DNA of 37,567 bases from Bacteroidia bacterium (GTDB taxonomy: Bacteria > Bacteroidota > Bacteroidia > Cytophagales > Cyclobacteriaceae): positions 1 through 37,567 of the forward strand of contig JAUHYU010000050.1 of NCBI GenBank assembly GCA_030426345.1. Direction: 5' to 3'. The notes beneath the pieces are model-generated. The model was not told the DNA's origin and made no database searches. It was given only the letters and a program-made list of their open reading frames with translations. A program made the position numbers and the translations under genes. Shown in pieces: positions 8,239 through 16,518 of this stretch (the first letter of the stretch is position 1; each line of letters begins with the position of its first letter).

Positions 8239-9744
8239 CTATTTTAATTTAGCAGGAATTTTATTGAGGGCATCAATAAAAGCTTCGGCAGAAGCAGTAA
8301 CTATATCCGTATTGGCACCAAAACCATAGTAAAGAGTGCCTTCATGCTCTACCTGCATGTGTACTTTACCGACATCATCACTTCCTCTGGTAATAGCTTG
8401 GATCAAAAACTCTTCTAAAACCACTGTCCTTTTGATTATGGATTTTATAGCCTTTATCGCCGCATCCACAGGACCATTGCCTGTCGAAGATGCTTCAAAA
8501 GGTTCGCCGGCGATAACAAGCCTTACAAAAGCCATGGATTCTATACCCTTTCCGGTAACTACCTGTAGGTTGTCTAGTTTGATCTTACGGTCTTCTTTTT
8601 TAACATCACCAACTAAAAGTGCAACATCTTCATCTTTGATGTCCTTCTTCCTGTCAGCTAATTTTAAAAACTCGTCATAGACCTCATCAAGCTTTTCTTT
8701 GTCAAGATCAAAGCCCAAGATGCTCAGGCGATGTTTTAAGGCAGCGCGCCCGCTTCTTGCTGTCAACACGATGCTTGATTCGTTGATGCCAACATCTTTA
8801 GGGTCTATAATTTCATAGTTCTCGCGATGTTTTAGCACACCATCCTGATGAATTCCTGACGAATGTGCAAAAGCATTTCTGCCGACGATTGCTTTATTGG
8901 GCTGTACAGGCATGTTCATCAAGTTGGAAACAAGCCTGCTTATTTGATAAATATTTTGAGAATTGATATTCGTGTCAATATCTAATTCCTTATGGCTGCG
9001 CAAAATCATCGTTACTTCTTCTAATGATGTATTTCCAGCACGTTCACCAATCCCATTGACAGTGACTTCAACTTGTCTGGCGCCGTTCATTACACCTGAG
9101 ATAGTGTTGGCCGTGGCCATTCCTAAATCATTATGGCAATGAGTGGAGAGGATTGCCTTGTCTATGTTTTTCACGTTTTCCATAAGGAATTTTATCTTTT
9201 CCCCATATTCATGAGGAAGGCAATACCCGGTTGTGTCCGGTATGTTTACGACCGTGGCCCCAGAAGCAATGACTGCTTCAACTACCTTTGCCAAATATTC
9301 ATTGTCAGTTCTGCCGGAATCTTCAGCATAAAACTCTACATCTTCAACAAATTTCTTGGCATATGCTACCGCCCTTTTGGCCCGTTCGATTATTTCTTCA
9401 GGGTTGGACTTAAGCTTGTATTTAATGTGGTAAGGTGATGTGCCAATTCCAGTATGTATCCTGCCCTTTTTTGCATACTTTAATGAATCGGCAGCTACAT
9501 CAATATCCTTTTCTACGGCTCGGGTCAATGCACAAATAGTTGGCCATGTCACAGCCTTGGAAATCTCAACAACAGAATTGAAATCACCGGGGCTTGAAAT
9601 TGGAAATCCAGCTTCGATTATATCTACACCAAGCTCTTCCAGCCGCTTTGCCACTTCTATCTTCTCAACAGTATTTAACTGGCACCCCGGAACTTGTTCG
9701 CCATCTCGCAAGGTGGTGTCAAAAACATATAATCTTTCCGCCAT
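8239..9744 (-). CDS. leuA: 2-isopropylmalate synthase
   Basis: Condenses 2-ketoisovalerate with acetyl-CoA to 2-isopropylmalate, the first committed step to leucine, in the cytoplasm. The 501-residue protein opens with the HMGL-like TIM barrel motif [13 protein letters not shown] (residues 8-20). It contains the metal site [12 protein letters not shown] and [15 protein letters not shown], then the [11 protein letters not shown] segment typical of LeuA. The C-terminal ~120 residues ([11 protein letters not shown] to the end) are the LeuA allosteric domain that binds leucine, so feedback inhibition is expected. Homocitrate or citramalate synthase are relatives, but the ilv operon context favours LeuA. 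The gene is last in the ilv cluster, separated from ilvC by a terminator-like hairpin. leuB, leuC and leuD are not in this window. Confidence 0.95.
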   Translation of the reverse strand: MAERLYVFDTTLRDGEQVPGCQLNTVEKIEVAKRLEELGVDIIEAGFPISSPGDFNSVVEISKAVTWPTICALTRAVEKDIDVAADSLKYAKKGRIHTGIGTSPYHIKYKLKSNPEEIIERAKRAVAYAKKFVEDVEFYAEDSGRTDNEYLAKVVEAVIASGATVVNIPDTTGYCLPHEYGEKIKFLMENVKNIDKAILSTHCHNDLGMATANTISGVMNGARQVEVTVNGIGERAGNTSLEEVTMILRSHKELDIDTNINSQNIYQISRLVSNLMNMPVQPNKAIVGRNAFAHSSGIHQDGVLKHRENYEIIDPKDVGINESSIVLTARSGRAALKHRLSILGFDLDKEKLDEVYDEFLKLADRKKDIKDEDVALLVGDVKKEDRKIKLDNLQVVTGKGIESMAFVRLVIAGEPFEASSTGNGPVDAAIKAIKSIIKRTVVLEEFLIQAITRGSDDVGKVHMQVEHEGTLYYGFGANTDIVTASAEAFIDALNKIPAKLK

Positions 9745-9771
9745 AATGGTTTTGATTTAGTATTGTGAAAA

Positions 9772-9799
9772 AAATGGAAGGCAAAAAAGCCTTCCATTT
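9772..9799 (-). terminator. Terminator-like hairpin between ilvC and leuA
   Basis: AAATGGAAGGC (9772-9782) and GCCTTCCATTT (9789-9799) form a perfect 11-bp stem with a 6-base loop. On the minus strand the stem ends in a run of seven T's (the last three stem bases plus 9768-9771), a good intrinsic terminator. Only about 24 bases separate it from the leuA start, with no visible promoter in between. leuA therefore appears to depend on read-through or on a promoter inside ilvC. Confidence 0.75.
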
Positions 9800-9811
9800 C
9801 CATGAAAATTA

Positions 9812-10858
9812 TTATTTATTTTCAGGCCTTAATTTCCTGACTGCAGATCCTGTTATCCACATTTCAGATTCCTTCATTTCTTTCAATTCAGCTTCTAACT
9901 TCACTCGGTAGTCTTCCTGACTATTGGAGTCAATAGAAAGTTGTGCTTCATTGCCTGTTTCTACACTTTCATAAAGCTCTTTGAAAACAGGAGCAGTAGC
10001 ATCTCTGAATTTTTTCCACCAGTCCAATGCGCCACGCTGAGCCGTAGTAGAGCAATTGGCATACATCCAGTCCATACCGTTTTCAGCAACTAAAGGATAT
10101 AATGATTGTGTTGCTTCTTCCACAGTTTCGTTAAAAGCCTCTGATGGAGAGTGGCCTTTGCTTCTTAATAAATCATATTGAGCGGCAAATATCCCTTGAA
10201 TAGCTCCCATCAAAGTTCCTCTTTCTCCTGTAAGGTCACTATAAACTTCTTTTTTGAAGGTAGTTTCAAACAAGTATCCTGACCCTACACCAATTCCCAA
10301 AGCAACTGCTTTGTTTCTAGCGTTTCCTGTGTAATCCTGATGAATCGCAAAACTCGAATTCAATCCTTTACCTTCCACGAATAATCTTCTCAAGCTAGTT
10401 CCTGATCCTTTTGGTGCTACTAGAATTACATCTACATTTTCAGGAGGAACTATACCTGTTCTTTCTTTATAAGTTATGCCAAATCCATGAGAGAAATACA
10501 GTGATTTTCCTTCAGTCAAATGTTTTTCAACTGTTGGCCACATAGAGATTTGCGCCGCATCAGACAATAAGTAGAAAATAATCGTACCTTTTTCGAGAGC
10601 TTCTTCAATGGAGAAAAGGGTTTCTCCAGGCACAAAACCATCAGCAATTGCTTTTTCATAAGATTTGGAAGGCTGGCGCTGGCCAACGATAACGTTAAAT
10701 CCATTATCTCTCAGATTGAGTGCCTGACCTGGGCCTTGCACACCATATCCAATGATTGCAATGGTTTCATTTTTCATTACTTCCCTAGCTTTTTCTAATG
10801 GGAATTCTTCTCGTGTTACGACGTTTTCTTCTACGCCACCAAAATTAATTTTTGCCAT
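9812..10858 (-). CDS. ilvC: Ketol-acid reductoisomerase
   Basis: Second common step of valine, leucine and isoleucine synthesis: NAD(P)H- and Mg-dependent isomerisation and reduction of acetohydroxy acids. The 348-residue length is class I (short form). The N-terminal Rossmann domain shows IAIIGYGVQGPGQALNLRDNG, and a cofactor-selecting loop GQRQPSKSYEKA whose Arg and Ser residues suggest NADPH (inference). The C-terminal knotted domain carries the metal-binding SDLTGERGTLMG and the VEEATQSLYPLVAENGM segment. The gene starts one base after the ilvN stop, so translation is probably coupled. The start ATG is the only one in front of the Rossmann fold. Confidence 0.96.
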   Translation of the reverse strand: MAKINFGGVEENVVTREEFPLEKAREVMKNETIAIIGYGVQGPGQALNLRDNGFNVIVGQRQPSKSYEKAIADGFVPGETLFSIEEALEKGTIIFYLLSDAAQISMWPTVEKHLTEGKSLYFSHGFGITYKERTGIVPPENVDVILVAPKGSGTSLRRLFVEGKGLNSSFAIHQDYTGNARNKAVALGIGVGSGYLFETTFKKEVYSDLTGERGTLMGAIQGIFAAQYDLLRSKGHSPSEAFNETVEEATQSLYPLVAENGMDWMYANCSTTAQRGALDWWKKFRDATAPVFKELYESVETGNEAQLSIDSNSQEDYRVKLEAELKEMKESEMWITGSAVRKLRPENK

Positions 10859-10859
10859 T

Positions 10860-11459
10860 TTAATTTACTGTTCCGTTATTATTGCTTAAACTATGAGTTG
10901 TTGATTTTTCTAATTCTTCTAGGAAAGTCTCTGTTCTTCTTTTCGATTTAGATACAGAAATTCTTCCTGACCTAACAAATTCCAAAACACCAAACTTTTT
11001 AAGTATTTCAAATAGTCTAGAAGTTTCTTCTTTATGTCCTGTTTTTTCGATTACGATATAATCCTTTTCTATCACTAGTATCCTAGCATTGTTATCCCGA
11101 ATAATTTGCTCAACTTCCACACCGCCAACGAATATCTTTGTCGGCACCTTGTATAGTGCTATTTCTTGATAGTGGATATCATCTTCATTATAAACAAATG
11201 CACCAAGCACATCTACATGCTTCCTGATCTGTTTCACCACCTTTTCTACTTGTTCTTTAGAAGTGGTCAGTACGATCGTATATCGGCTAACACCCTCTAC
11301 TTCTGAGGCGGAAACATTGATCATGTCGATATTGAGTTTACGCCGGGTAAAAACGATAGTCACCGCATTGAGCAGGCCCGGTTTGTCTTCTGTCAGTATC
11401 GAAATAGTATATTGCTTTTCTACCGATTGTTCTATGGAATCTTGATATATATCTGTCAT
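10860..11459 (-). CDS. ilvN: Acetolactate synthase, small regulatory subunit
   Basis: Regulatory partner of IlvB that stimulates catalysis and usually confers valine feedback inhibition. The N-terminal ACT domain starts at residue ~16 with YTISILTEDKPGLLNAVT and continues RRKLNIDMINVS. A second ALS small-subunit C-terminal domain follows (EIALYKVPTK to GRISVSK). At 199 residues it is longer than the ~160-residue enterobacterial IlvH, with an extra tail (RRTETFLEELEKSTTHSL) of unknown role. The name ilvN is used by position; ilvH is equally valid. It lies 19 bases after ilvB and one base before ilvC. Confidence 0.93.
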   Translation of the reverse strand: MTDIYQDSIEQSVEKQYTISILTEDKPGLLNAVTIVFTRRKLNIDMINVSASEVEGVSRYTIVLTTSKEQVEKVVKQIRKHVDVLGAFVYNEDDIHYQEIALYKVPTKIFVGGVEVEQIIRDNNARILVIEKDYIVIEKTGHKEETSRLFEILKKFGVLEFVRSGRISVSKSKRRTETFLEELEKSTTHSLSNNNGTVN

Positions 11460-11478
11460 CTTCTTTACGTCTATATAG

Positions 11479-13218
11479 TTACTCTAAACGAATATTGGAT
11501 ACCGAATCACCTGAAGGAACCATCGGGAATACATTTTCTTCCATTTCAACTTTCACTTCGAGGAAATATGGCCCTTCGCTGTCGTACATTTCTTGCAAAG
11601 CATTTTGCAAATCTGCTCTTTCGCTTACCCGTTTAGCAGGGATACCATAACCGTCCGCAATTTTAACAAAATCCGGGTTGACCATTTCGGTAAATGAGTA
11701 TCTTTTTTCAAAAAACAATTGCTGCCATTGTCTTACCATACCTAAGAAATTGTTGTTCAATACAATTATTTTTAAAGGAATATTATATTGAAAAATAGTA
11801 CCAAGTTCTTGTATGGTCATTTGAATGCCTCCATCACCAGCGATGGCCACAGTTTTTTCGTTCATTTTTCCAACTTGAGCTCCCATTGCCGCGGGCAATG
11901 CGAAGCCCATAGTTCCCAAGCCTCCGGAAGTTACAATATGGTTTGGTTTCTTGTATTTATAATAGCGGGAAGCGATCATTTGATGCTGCCCAACATCTGT
12001 AACAACAATAGCATTACCATCAGATATTTCGGATAATATCCGAACAACTTCACCCATTTTGATCTCATTGCCATCAGGAAAAGTATCCTTCTTGATTACT
12101 TTTTCAAATTCAATTTTGTCCAACCGCCTGAATTCTGCGATCCAGTCAGTATGAGTATTCTCTTTTACCAATGGCAGCAACATTTGCAGAGCTTGTTTTG
12201 CATCTCCATTTACACCGACTTCCGCTTTAATGATCTTGTCTATTTCTGACGGGTCAATCTCTATATGAATAACCTTGGCTTTTGAGGCATATCTACTGAC
12301 GTCTCCAGTAACCCGGTCATCAAACCGCATCCCTATAGCGATCAATACATCGCACTCATTTGTAAGTAAGTTAGGAGCATAGTTTCCATGCATTCCTAGC
12401 ATACCTGCATAGTTCTCATGATCAGGAGGGAAGGAGGAAAGTCCCAACAAAGTAGAGGCTACAGGAATGTTTGCTTTTTCCGACAATGTTAAAACTTCTT
12501 TTTCTGCTCCAGAAATCAAAATGCCGTGACCTGCAAGGATATATGGTTTTTTAGCATTATTTATTAAAGTTGCTGCATCTTCAATATCTTGTTTTTTAAG
12601 AGCAGGATATGGATGATAACTCCTTATTTTTTTACATGGCTTGTACTCAAAATCTAATTTGTCAGTCTGAGAGTTTTTAGTGATATCAATTAGTACAGGA
12701 CCTGGTCTACCGGTTTTTGCAATATAAAAAGCTTTCGCAATGGCCTCTGGAATCTCTTCAGGTTTGGTAACCTGAAAATTCCATTTTGTAACAGGCATAG
12801 ATATACCCAACACATCAGACTCCTGAAATGCATCTGTACCCAGTAAGTGAGCTACTACTTGACCAGTAATGCATACCAACGGTGTGGAATCAATTTGCGC
12901 ATCGGCAATTCCCGTGATTAAGTTGGTTGCTCCAGGGCCGCTTGTCGCGAAGCATACTCCGACTTTACCCGTAACCCGTGCGTAACCCTGTGCTGCATGA
13001 ACAGCACCCTGTTCATGGCGTGTTAGTAAATGGTTGACCTTGTCCTGATAATGATACAAAGCATCATATATAGGCATGATTGCCCCTCCGGGATATCCGA
13101 AAATAGTATCAACTCCTTCTTCCAACAATGAAAGAATCAATGCTTCAGACCCTGAAATTCTTACCTTTTTTTCACCGATATCACTTGGTGGTTTTTGTAT
13201 AGTATCCATCTTTTCCAT
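11479..13218 (-). CDS. ilvB: Acetolactate synthase, large catalytic subunit
   Basis: Thiamine diphosphate, FAD and Mg enzyme that makes acetolactate and acetohydroxybutyrate, the first common step of branched-chain synthesis. Visible parts are the N-terminal pyrimidine domain with GYPGGAIMPIYDAL and the catalytic-Glu segment TRHEQGAVHAAQGYAR; the central FAD-binding domain (GMRFDDRVTG); and the C-terminal thiamine diphosphate motif AGDGGIQMTIQELGT ending in LNNNFLGMVRQWQ. From the ATG at 13218 it has 579 residues. A GTG at 13242 would overlap ilvD by 14 bases; the ATG, 10 bases after the ilvD stop, is preferred, and another ATG lies at 13209. The first residues are not conserved, so this choice is uncertain. 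Confidence 0.94.
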   Translation of the reverse strand: MEKMDTIQKPPSDIGEKKVRISGSEALILSLLEEGVDTIFGYPGGAIMPIYDALYHYQDKVNHLLTRHEQGAVHAAQGYARVTGKVGVCFATSGPGATNLITGIADAQIDSTPLVCITGQVVAHLLGTDAFQESDVLGISMPVTKWNFQVTKPEEIPEAIAKAFYIAKTGRPGPVLIDITKNSQTDKLDFEYKPCKKIRSYHPYPALKKQDIEDAATLINNAKKPYILAGHGILISGAEKEVLTLSEKANIPVASTLLGLSSFPPDHENYAGMLGMHGNYAPNLLTNECDVLIAIGMRFDDRVTGDVSRYASKAKVIHIEIDPSEIDKIIKAEVGVNGDAKQALQMLLPLVKENTHTDWIAEFRRLDKIEFEKVIKKDTFPDGNEIKMGEVVRILSEISDGNAIVVTDVGQHQMIASRYYKYKKPNHIVTSGGLGTMGFALPAAMGAQVGKMNEKTVAIAGDGGIQMTIQELGTIFQYNIPLKIIVLNNNFLGMVRQWQQLFFEKRYSFTEMVNPDFVKIADGYGIPAKRVSERADLQNALQEMYDSEGPYFLEVKVEMEENVFPMVPSGDSVSNIRLE

Positions 13219-13228
13219 AATAGATATA

Positions 13229-14902
13229 TTAAGTTGTAACACACCCCTCAGAGGCTGTCGCTACGGTATCAATAAACTTTTTTAATATTCCTGATGTTGC
13301 CTTGTATGGAGGCTTTGTCCATTTTTGCTTTCTTTTGGCAATTTCTTCTTCTGTTAAATCTGCATCAAGTCGGTTGTTTACAGCATCTATTGTGATGATA
13401 TCCCCGTCTTTCAGCAAACCGATAAGTCCTCCTTCAGAAGCCTCCGGTGTAATATGTCCTACCACAAATCCATGCGACCCACCTGAAAATCTACCGTCAG
13501 TAATTAACGCCACATCTTTTCCTAGCCCAGCCCCCATCACAGCTCCAGTTGGTTTGAGCATTTCGGGCATTCCAGGAGCTCCTTTAGGGCCCGAATGGCG
13601 AATTACAATAACATCACCTTTTTTAACCGAAGTACCAATTCCTTCAATTGCTTCATATTCATCTTCGAATACTTTGGCCGGCCCCGTAAATACTTCTCCT
13701 TCCTTTCCGGTGATTTTTGCGACAGAACCTTCTGTCGCCAGATTACCATAGAGTATTTGAATATGTCCTACAGGCTTAATTGGATCAGAAAAAGGCCGGA
13801 TGATTTTTTGCCCTTTTTCCAAATCGGCCGCTTTTTCTAGGTTTTCGCCAAATGTTTTTCCGGTTACTGTCATGCAATTCCCATTAAAGTAACCTTCTTT
13901 TAACAACATCTTCATTACCCCCGGGACACCACCCACATGATGTAGATCCTCAATCAAATATTCACCACTAGGCTTTAAATCAGCTATAAATGGAGTCTTG
14001 TCACTAATGCGTTGAAAGTCATCAATTGACAGATCAACATCTACGGACTTGGCCATAGCTAATAAATGCAACACCGCATTAGTGGATCCTCCCAATGCCA
14101 TGATCAAAGATATTGCATTTTCAAACGAAGCCTTGGACATAATATCTTTTGGCTTCAAATCCAGTTGAAGCAAATTCTTGATAGCTTTACCAATATCATG
14201 GCATTCATACCCTTTTTCTTCACTCAAAGCTGGGTTTGAAGACGAATAAGGAAGGCTCATGCCCAGACATTCTATCGCTGCTGCCATGGTATTTGCTGTG
14301 TACATGCCACCACAAGCACCGGCACCAGGTATGGAATTTTTGATGATTCCCTTATAGTCTTCGGCATTGATATTACCAGCCAGTTTTTGCCCATATGCCT
14401 CAAAAGCTGACACGATGTTTAAATCCTGTCCCTTCCACTTTCCTTTTTTTACTGTGCCGCCATATACGAGGATGCTTGGCCGGTTTATCCTGCCCAAAGC
14501 AATCATGGCCCCGGGCATATTTTTATCACAGCCTACTACTGGAACTACGGCATCATAAAATTGTGCACAAACAACCGTTTCGATCGAATCGGCAATCAAT
14601 TCACGGGATGGCAACGAATATTTCATGCCTTCTGTACCGTTCGTAATTCCATCACTTACTCCAATGGTATGAAATATCAAGCCCATTAGCCCGTTTTCAT
14701 CCACACCTTTCTTAATGAGATCAGCAAGCCCATTTAAGTGCATGTTGCAAGGGTTTCCCTGATACCCTGTACTTACTACTCCAACTTGAGCCTTCTTCAT
14801 GTCATCGTCCTGCATCCCAATGGCATATAACATAGCCTGAGCTGCCGGGAGACTCTCGTCCTGAGTGATTTTACTACTGAATTTGTTTATTTTATTTTTC
14901 AT
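13229..14902 (-). CDS. ilvD: Dihydroxy-acid dehydratase
   Basis: Fe-S enzyme that dehydrates dihydroxy acids to 2-ketoisovalerate and 2-keto-3-methylvalerate. The 557-residue protein shows the three expected cysteine segments [17 protein letters not shown] and [15 protein letters not shown], followed by the [14 protein letters not shown] and [14 protein letters not shown] signatures of the IlvD/Edd family. Sugar-acid dehydratases are homologous, but the ilv operon settles the role. It is the first structural gene of the operon. Its ATG lies 8 bases after the T-run of an intrinsic terminator that belongs to a leader-peptide attenuator, so expression should follow branched-chain aminoacyl-tRNA supply. 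Confidence 0.96.
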   Translation of the reverse strand: MKNKINKFSSKITQDESLPAAQAMLYAIGMQDDDMKKAQVGVVSTGYQGNPCNMHLNGLADLIKKGVDENGLMGLIFHTIGVSDGITNGTEGMKYSLPSRELIADSIETVVCAQFYDAVVPVVGCDKNMPGAMIALGRINRPSILVYGGTVKKGKWKGQDLNIVSAFEAYGQKLAGNINAEDYKGIIKNSIPGAGACGGMYTANTMAAAIECLGMSLPYSSSNPALSEEKGYECHDIGKAIKNLLQLDLKPKDIMSKASFENAISLIMALGGSTNAVLHLLAMAKSVDVDLSIDDFQRISDKTPFIADLKPSGEYLIEDLHHVGGVPGVMKMLLKEGYFNGNCMTVTGKTFGENLEKAADLEKGQKIIRPFSDPIKPVGHIQILYGNLATEGSVAKITGKEGEVFTGPAKVFEDEYEAIEGIGTSVKKGDVIVIRHSGPKGAPGMPEMLKPTGAVMGAGLGKDVALITDGRFSGGSHGFVVGHITPEASEGGLIGLLKDGDIITIDAVNNRLDADLTEEEIAKRKQKWTKPPYKATSGILKKFIDTVATASEGCVTT

Positions 14903-14909
14903 AATGACT

Positions 14910-14942
14910 AAAAAAAAACCTTTCTGTTTAGAGAAAGGTTTT
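14910..14942 (-). terminator. Attenuator terminator in front of ilvD
   Basis: On the minus strand AAAACCTTTCT (14942-14932), a 6-base loop, and AGAAAGGTTTT (14925-14915) form a perfect 11-bp stem, followed by further T's to make a run of nine (14918-14910). It stands between the leader peptide and ilvD, ending 8 bases before the ilvD ATG. Confidence 0.9.
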
Positions 14943-14971
14943 AGATTTTATATTCTACGACATACCTTTCT
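14932..14971 (-). promoter_or_regulatory. Predicted antiterminator of the ilv leader
   Basis: Just after the leader-peptide stop the RNA reads AGAAAGGT (minus strand, 14971-14964), a copy of the 3' arm of the terminator. It can pair over 8 bp with ACCTTTCT, the 5' arm of the terminator (14939-14932), with a small inner TAGA/TCTA stem. The two structures exclude each other. A ribosome waiting on the Val codons leaves this arm free; one at the stop codon covers it. Confidence 0.75.
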
Positions 14972-14973
14972 AT

Positions 14974-15036
14974 TCATGCACCATTGACGACCACGACAGT
15001 GAGGAGTAGAAGAGATATAGATATCAATGTTTTCAT
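14974..15036 (-). CDS. ilv operon leader peptide (20 residues)
   Basis: A short ORF starting ATG at 15036 and ending TGA at 14974, encoding a 20-residue peptide in which 11 residues are Leu, Ile or Val. It includes the uninterrupted core LLLLTVVVV, with codons CTT CTA CTC CTC ACT GTC GTG GTC GTC. It starts within about 30 bases of a predicted promoter. Downstream are an antiterminator arm, a terminator and then ilvD. Its likely role is as a sensor, not as a protein: slow reading of Leu, Ile or Val codons when the charged tRNAs are scarce would favour the antiterminator. The peptide also looks like a Sec signal sequence, but it has no mature part, and the RNA context supports attenuation. Confidence 0.85.
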   Translation of the reverse strand: MKTLISISLLLLTVVVVNGA

Positions 15037-15062
15037 TTTTTTATATTCCTGTTAAGGCAAAA

Positions 15063-15092
15063 CAAAAGTGGAGTATAAAATTTTAAATTCAA
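15063..15092 (-). promoter_or_regulatory. Promoter of the ilv leader and operon
   Basis: On the minus strand TTG (15092-15090) is followed by exactly 19 bases and then CACTTTTG (15070-15063), one mismatch from the Bacteroidota -7 consensus TAnnTTTG. Transcription would start near 15055-15058, about 20 bases before the leader ATG at 15036. Confidence 0.65.
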
Positions 15093-15192
15093 AGAATTCC
15101 TATTATTTATTTTTAATAATAATGGTTTCTTCTGCGCAGACAACAAATTAAGGTAAATAAATTTGAAAAGAGGTGTATTTGTTTTCTGAATT

Positions 15193-15270
15193 ATGATTTT
15201 AAAGCTATTTGGAACCAATCGGTTATTCGTCTTGTGTTTGATTTGGCTCGCATGCTCAAAGGTTGATTAA
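15193..15270 (+). CDS. Possible micro-lipoprotein or lipoprotein gene remnant (25 residues)
   Basis: A 25-residue ORF that is nearly all lipoprotein signal peptide: a charged start, LFVLCLIWL, then the lipobox LAC with Cys21, followed by only SKVD and a stop. A perfect -7 element, TAAATTTG (15158-15165), lies 27 bases upstream. It could be a tiny lipopeptide or the 5' remnant of a lost lipoprotein gene; it could also be chance. It lies between the divergent ilv promoter and the rpsT promoter. Confidence 0.3.
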   Translation: MILKLFGTNRLFVLCLIWLACSKVD

Positions 15271-15296
15271 GTATATAAAAAATAACCATCTAGTAT

Positions 15297-15327
15297 TTGT
15301 CAATAATAAATTTAACTCATACATTTG
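15297..15327 (+). promoter_or_regulatory. rpsT promoter
   Basis: TTG (15297-15299), a 20-base spacer, and TACATTTG (15320-15327), a perfect TAnnTTTG, 33 bases before the rpsT ATG. It is a good example of the Bacteroidota housekeeping promoter. Confidence 0.8.
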
Positions 15328-15360
15328 CAACCTCAAATTTAAGATAGAACAAATTAAGGA

Positions 15361-15615
15361 ATGGCAAATCATAAGTCAGCACTAAAAAGAATCAGATCAG
15401 ACGAAGCGAAAAGACTTAGAAATAAGTATTATCTGAAAACAACTAGAACTTTCATCAAAAAGTTGAGAAAGGCCACGGATAAAGAAGAAGCACAAGAGTT
15501 GTATAAGAAAGTTGCAGGTATGTTGGATAAACTGGCAAAGAGAAACATTATTCACAAGAATAATGCTTCTAACAAAAAATCTAAACTACACAAAGTTATG
15601 TCTGCTGTTCAGTAG
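15361..15615 (+). CDS. rpsT: 30S ribosomal protein S20
   Basis: An 84-residue, very Lys/Arg-rich helical protein that binds 16S rRNA early in 30S assembly. The N-terminus [20 protein letters not shown] and the late segment [18 protein letters not shown] are characteristic of S20, and the length is normal for the family. It has its own strong promoter and is followed by a very strong terminator, so it is a single-gene unit. S20 often represses its own translation in other bacteria; nothing specific for that is visible in the 5' leader here. Confidence 0.97.
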   Translation: MANHKSALKRIRSDEAKRLRNKYYLKTTRTFIKKLRKATDKEEAQELYKKVAGMLDKLAKRNIIHKNNASNKKSKLHKVMSAVQ

Positions 15616-15637
15616 TGCAGGTCTAATATAAAAATAT

Positions 15638-15672
15638 AAAAAGCCCCATCGATAGCATCGATGGGGCTTTTT
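15638..15672 (+). terminator. rpsT intrinsic terminator
   Basis: Arms at 15638-15653 and 15657-15672 are perfectly complementary over 16 bp (core AAGCCCCATCGAT) with a 3-base loop. The last five stem bases are T's and T-rich sequence follows. The A-rich left arm would also allow termination on the minus strand. Confidence 0.93.
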
Positions 15673-15730
15673 GTTTTGTTGGTTTTGGTTTTTACAGATA
15701 ATTTTTCAATTTTATAAAAACCAATCGTTA

Positions 15731-16429
15731 ATGTCAGAATCACTCAATCACCTGAAAATACTTAGCTGGGCAGAAGAGGATAGGCCCAGAGAAAAACTAC
15801 TACTTAAAGGCAAATCTGTTTTAAGTGATGCCGAACTTATTGCCATATTAATTGGATCAGGAACCAGATCAATTAGTGCGGTAGATGTGGCTAAAATCAT
15901 CCTCAGTGGGGCAGACAACGACCTGAATAAACTTGCTAGATTTTCTGTAAAGGATTTGCAGAAGGTAAAGGGGATAGGAGAGGCTAAGGCCATTTCAATT
16001 GTCAGTGCATTAGAGTTGGGGCGCAGAAGAAAAGAAACGGGTTTTGTGGAAAAAGCTCAGATTACCTGCTCCAACGATATCTATCAATTGATGAAGCCGG
16101 AGTTGATGGATTTATCAAGGGAAGAGTTTTGGATCATTTTGCTCAATCGGGCAAATAGGTTGATAAAAAAGGAGCGAATCAGTTCCGGGGGAATTTCCGG
16201 TACTGTGGCTGATCCTAAAATTATTTTTAAAGCTGCTTTGGATCAATATGCATCTTCAGTGATTTTGGTACACAACCACCCTTCTGGGAATTTAAAGCCC
16301 AGCCAAGCGGATCTGAATTTAACCAGCAAAATGAAAACTGCAGGAAAACTTTTAGAGATTCCGGTTTTGGATCATATTATTTTTGGAGACGAGGGATACC
16401 TGAGTTTTGCAGATGAAGGTCTTCTGTGA
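15731..16429 (+). CDS. radC: RadC family (JAB/MPN) protein
   Basis: A 232-residue RadC (UPF0758) protein. The N-terminal part has a helix-hairpin-helix type segment (LQKVKGIGEAKAISIVSALELG, about residues 77-97). The C-terminal RadC domain is a JAMM/MPN+ metal site: Glu near residue 131, HNHPSGN with His181 and His183, and Asp194 in KPSQADLNL. The name implies DNA repair, but a direct repair role is disputed and the biochemical activity is not established. The ATG at 15731 was chosen because the longer frame from 15671 would begin inside the rpsT terminator and adds a Phe/Trp-rich non-conserved stretch. A short AT-rich hairpin follows the gene. Confidence 0.93.
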   Translation: MSESLNHLKILSWAEEDRPREKLLLKGKSVLSDAELIAILIGSGTRSISAVDVAKIILSGADNDLNKLARFSVKDLQKVKGIGEAKAISIVSALELGRRRKETGFVEKAQITCSNDIYQLMKPELMDLSREEFWIILLNRANRLIKKERISSGGISGTVADPKIIFKAALDQYASSVILVHNHPSGNLKPSQADLNLTSKMKTAGKLLEIPVLDHIIFGDEGYLSFADEGLL

Positions 16430-16463
16430 GTTTAATTACATGTCGTAATAAATAGTCTGTGGC

Positions 16464-16485
16464 AAAAGGTTTTGTAAAACCTTTT
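16464..16485 (+). terminator. Weak hairpin after radC
   Basis: AAAAGGTTTT (16464-16473) and AAAACCTTTT (16476-16485) are perfect complements around GT. The last four stem bases are T's, but the stem is AT-rich and only AATAA follows, so termination may be partial. Confidence 0.45.
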
Positions 16486-16487
16486 AA

Positions 16488-16495
16488 TAATTTTG
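16488..16495 (+). promoter_or_regulatory. -7 element for the DUF1684 gene
   Basis: TAATTTTG fits TAnnTTTG and lies 23 bases before the ATG at 16519. No clear TTG is present at the right distance, and the spacer overlaps the radC hairpin. Confidence 0.4.
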
Positions 16496-16518
16496 TGGTG
16501 GAAAATTTATAAAATAGT

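Noticed and set aside
13219-13242. GTG start for ilvB overlapping ilvD
   Set aside because: An ATG at 13218 gives a clean 10-base gap, and the extra residues are not part of the family domain.
14903-15060. T-box or riboswitch in front of ilvD
   Set aside because: No T-box consensus or known riboswitch core was recognised; the leader peptide plus terminator/antiterminator explains the region.
15033-15218. 61-codon minus-strand frame over the ilv promoter region
   Set aside because: It runs across the predicted promoter and past the leader start, with low-complexity Lys/Leu/Asn composition; the leader peptide and promoter explain this DNA better.
15671-15730. Longer N-terminus for radC
   Set aside because: It would start in the last bases of the rpsT terminator and adds a Phe/Trp-rich stretch absent from the family.
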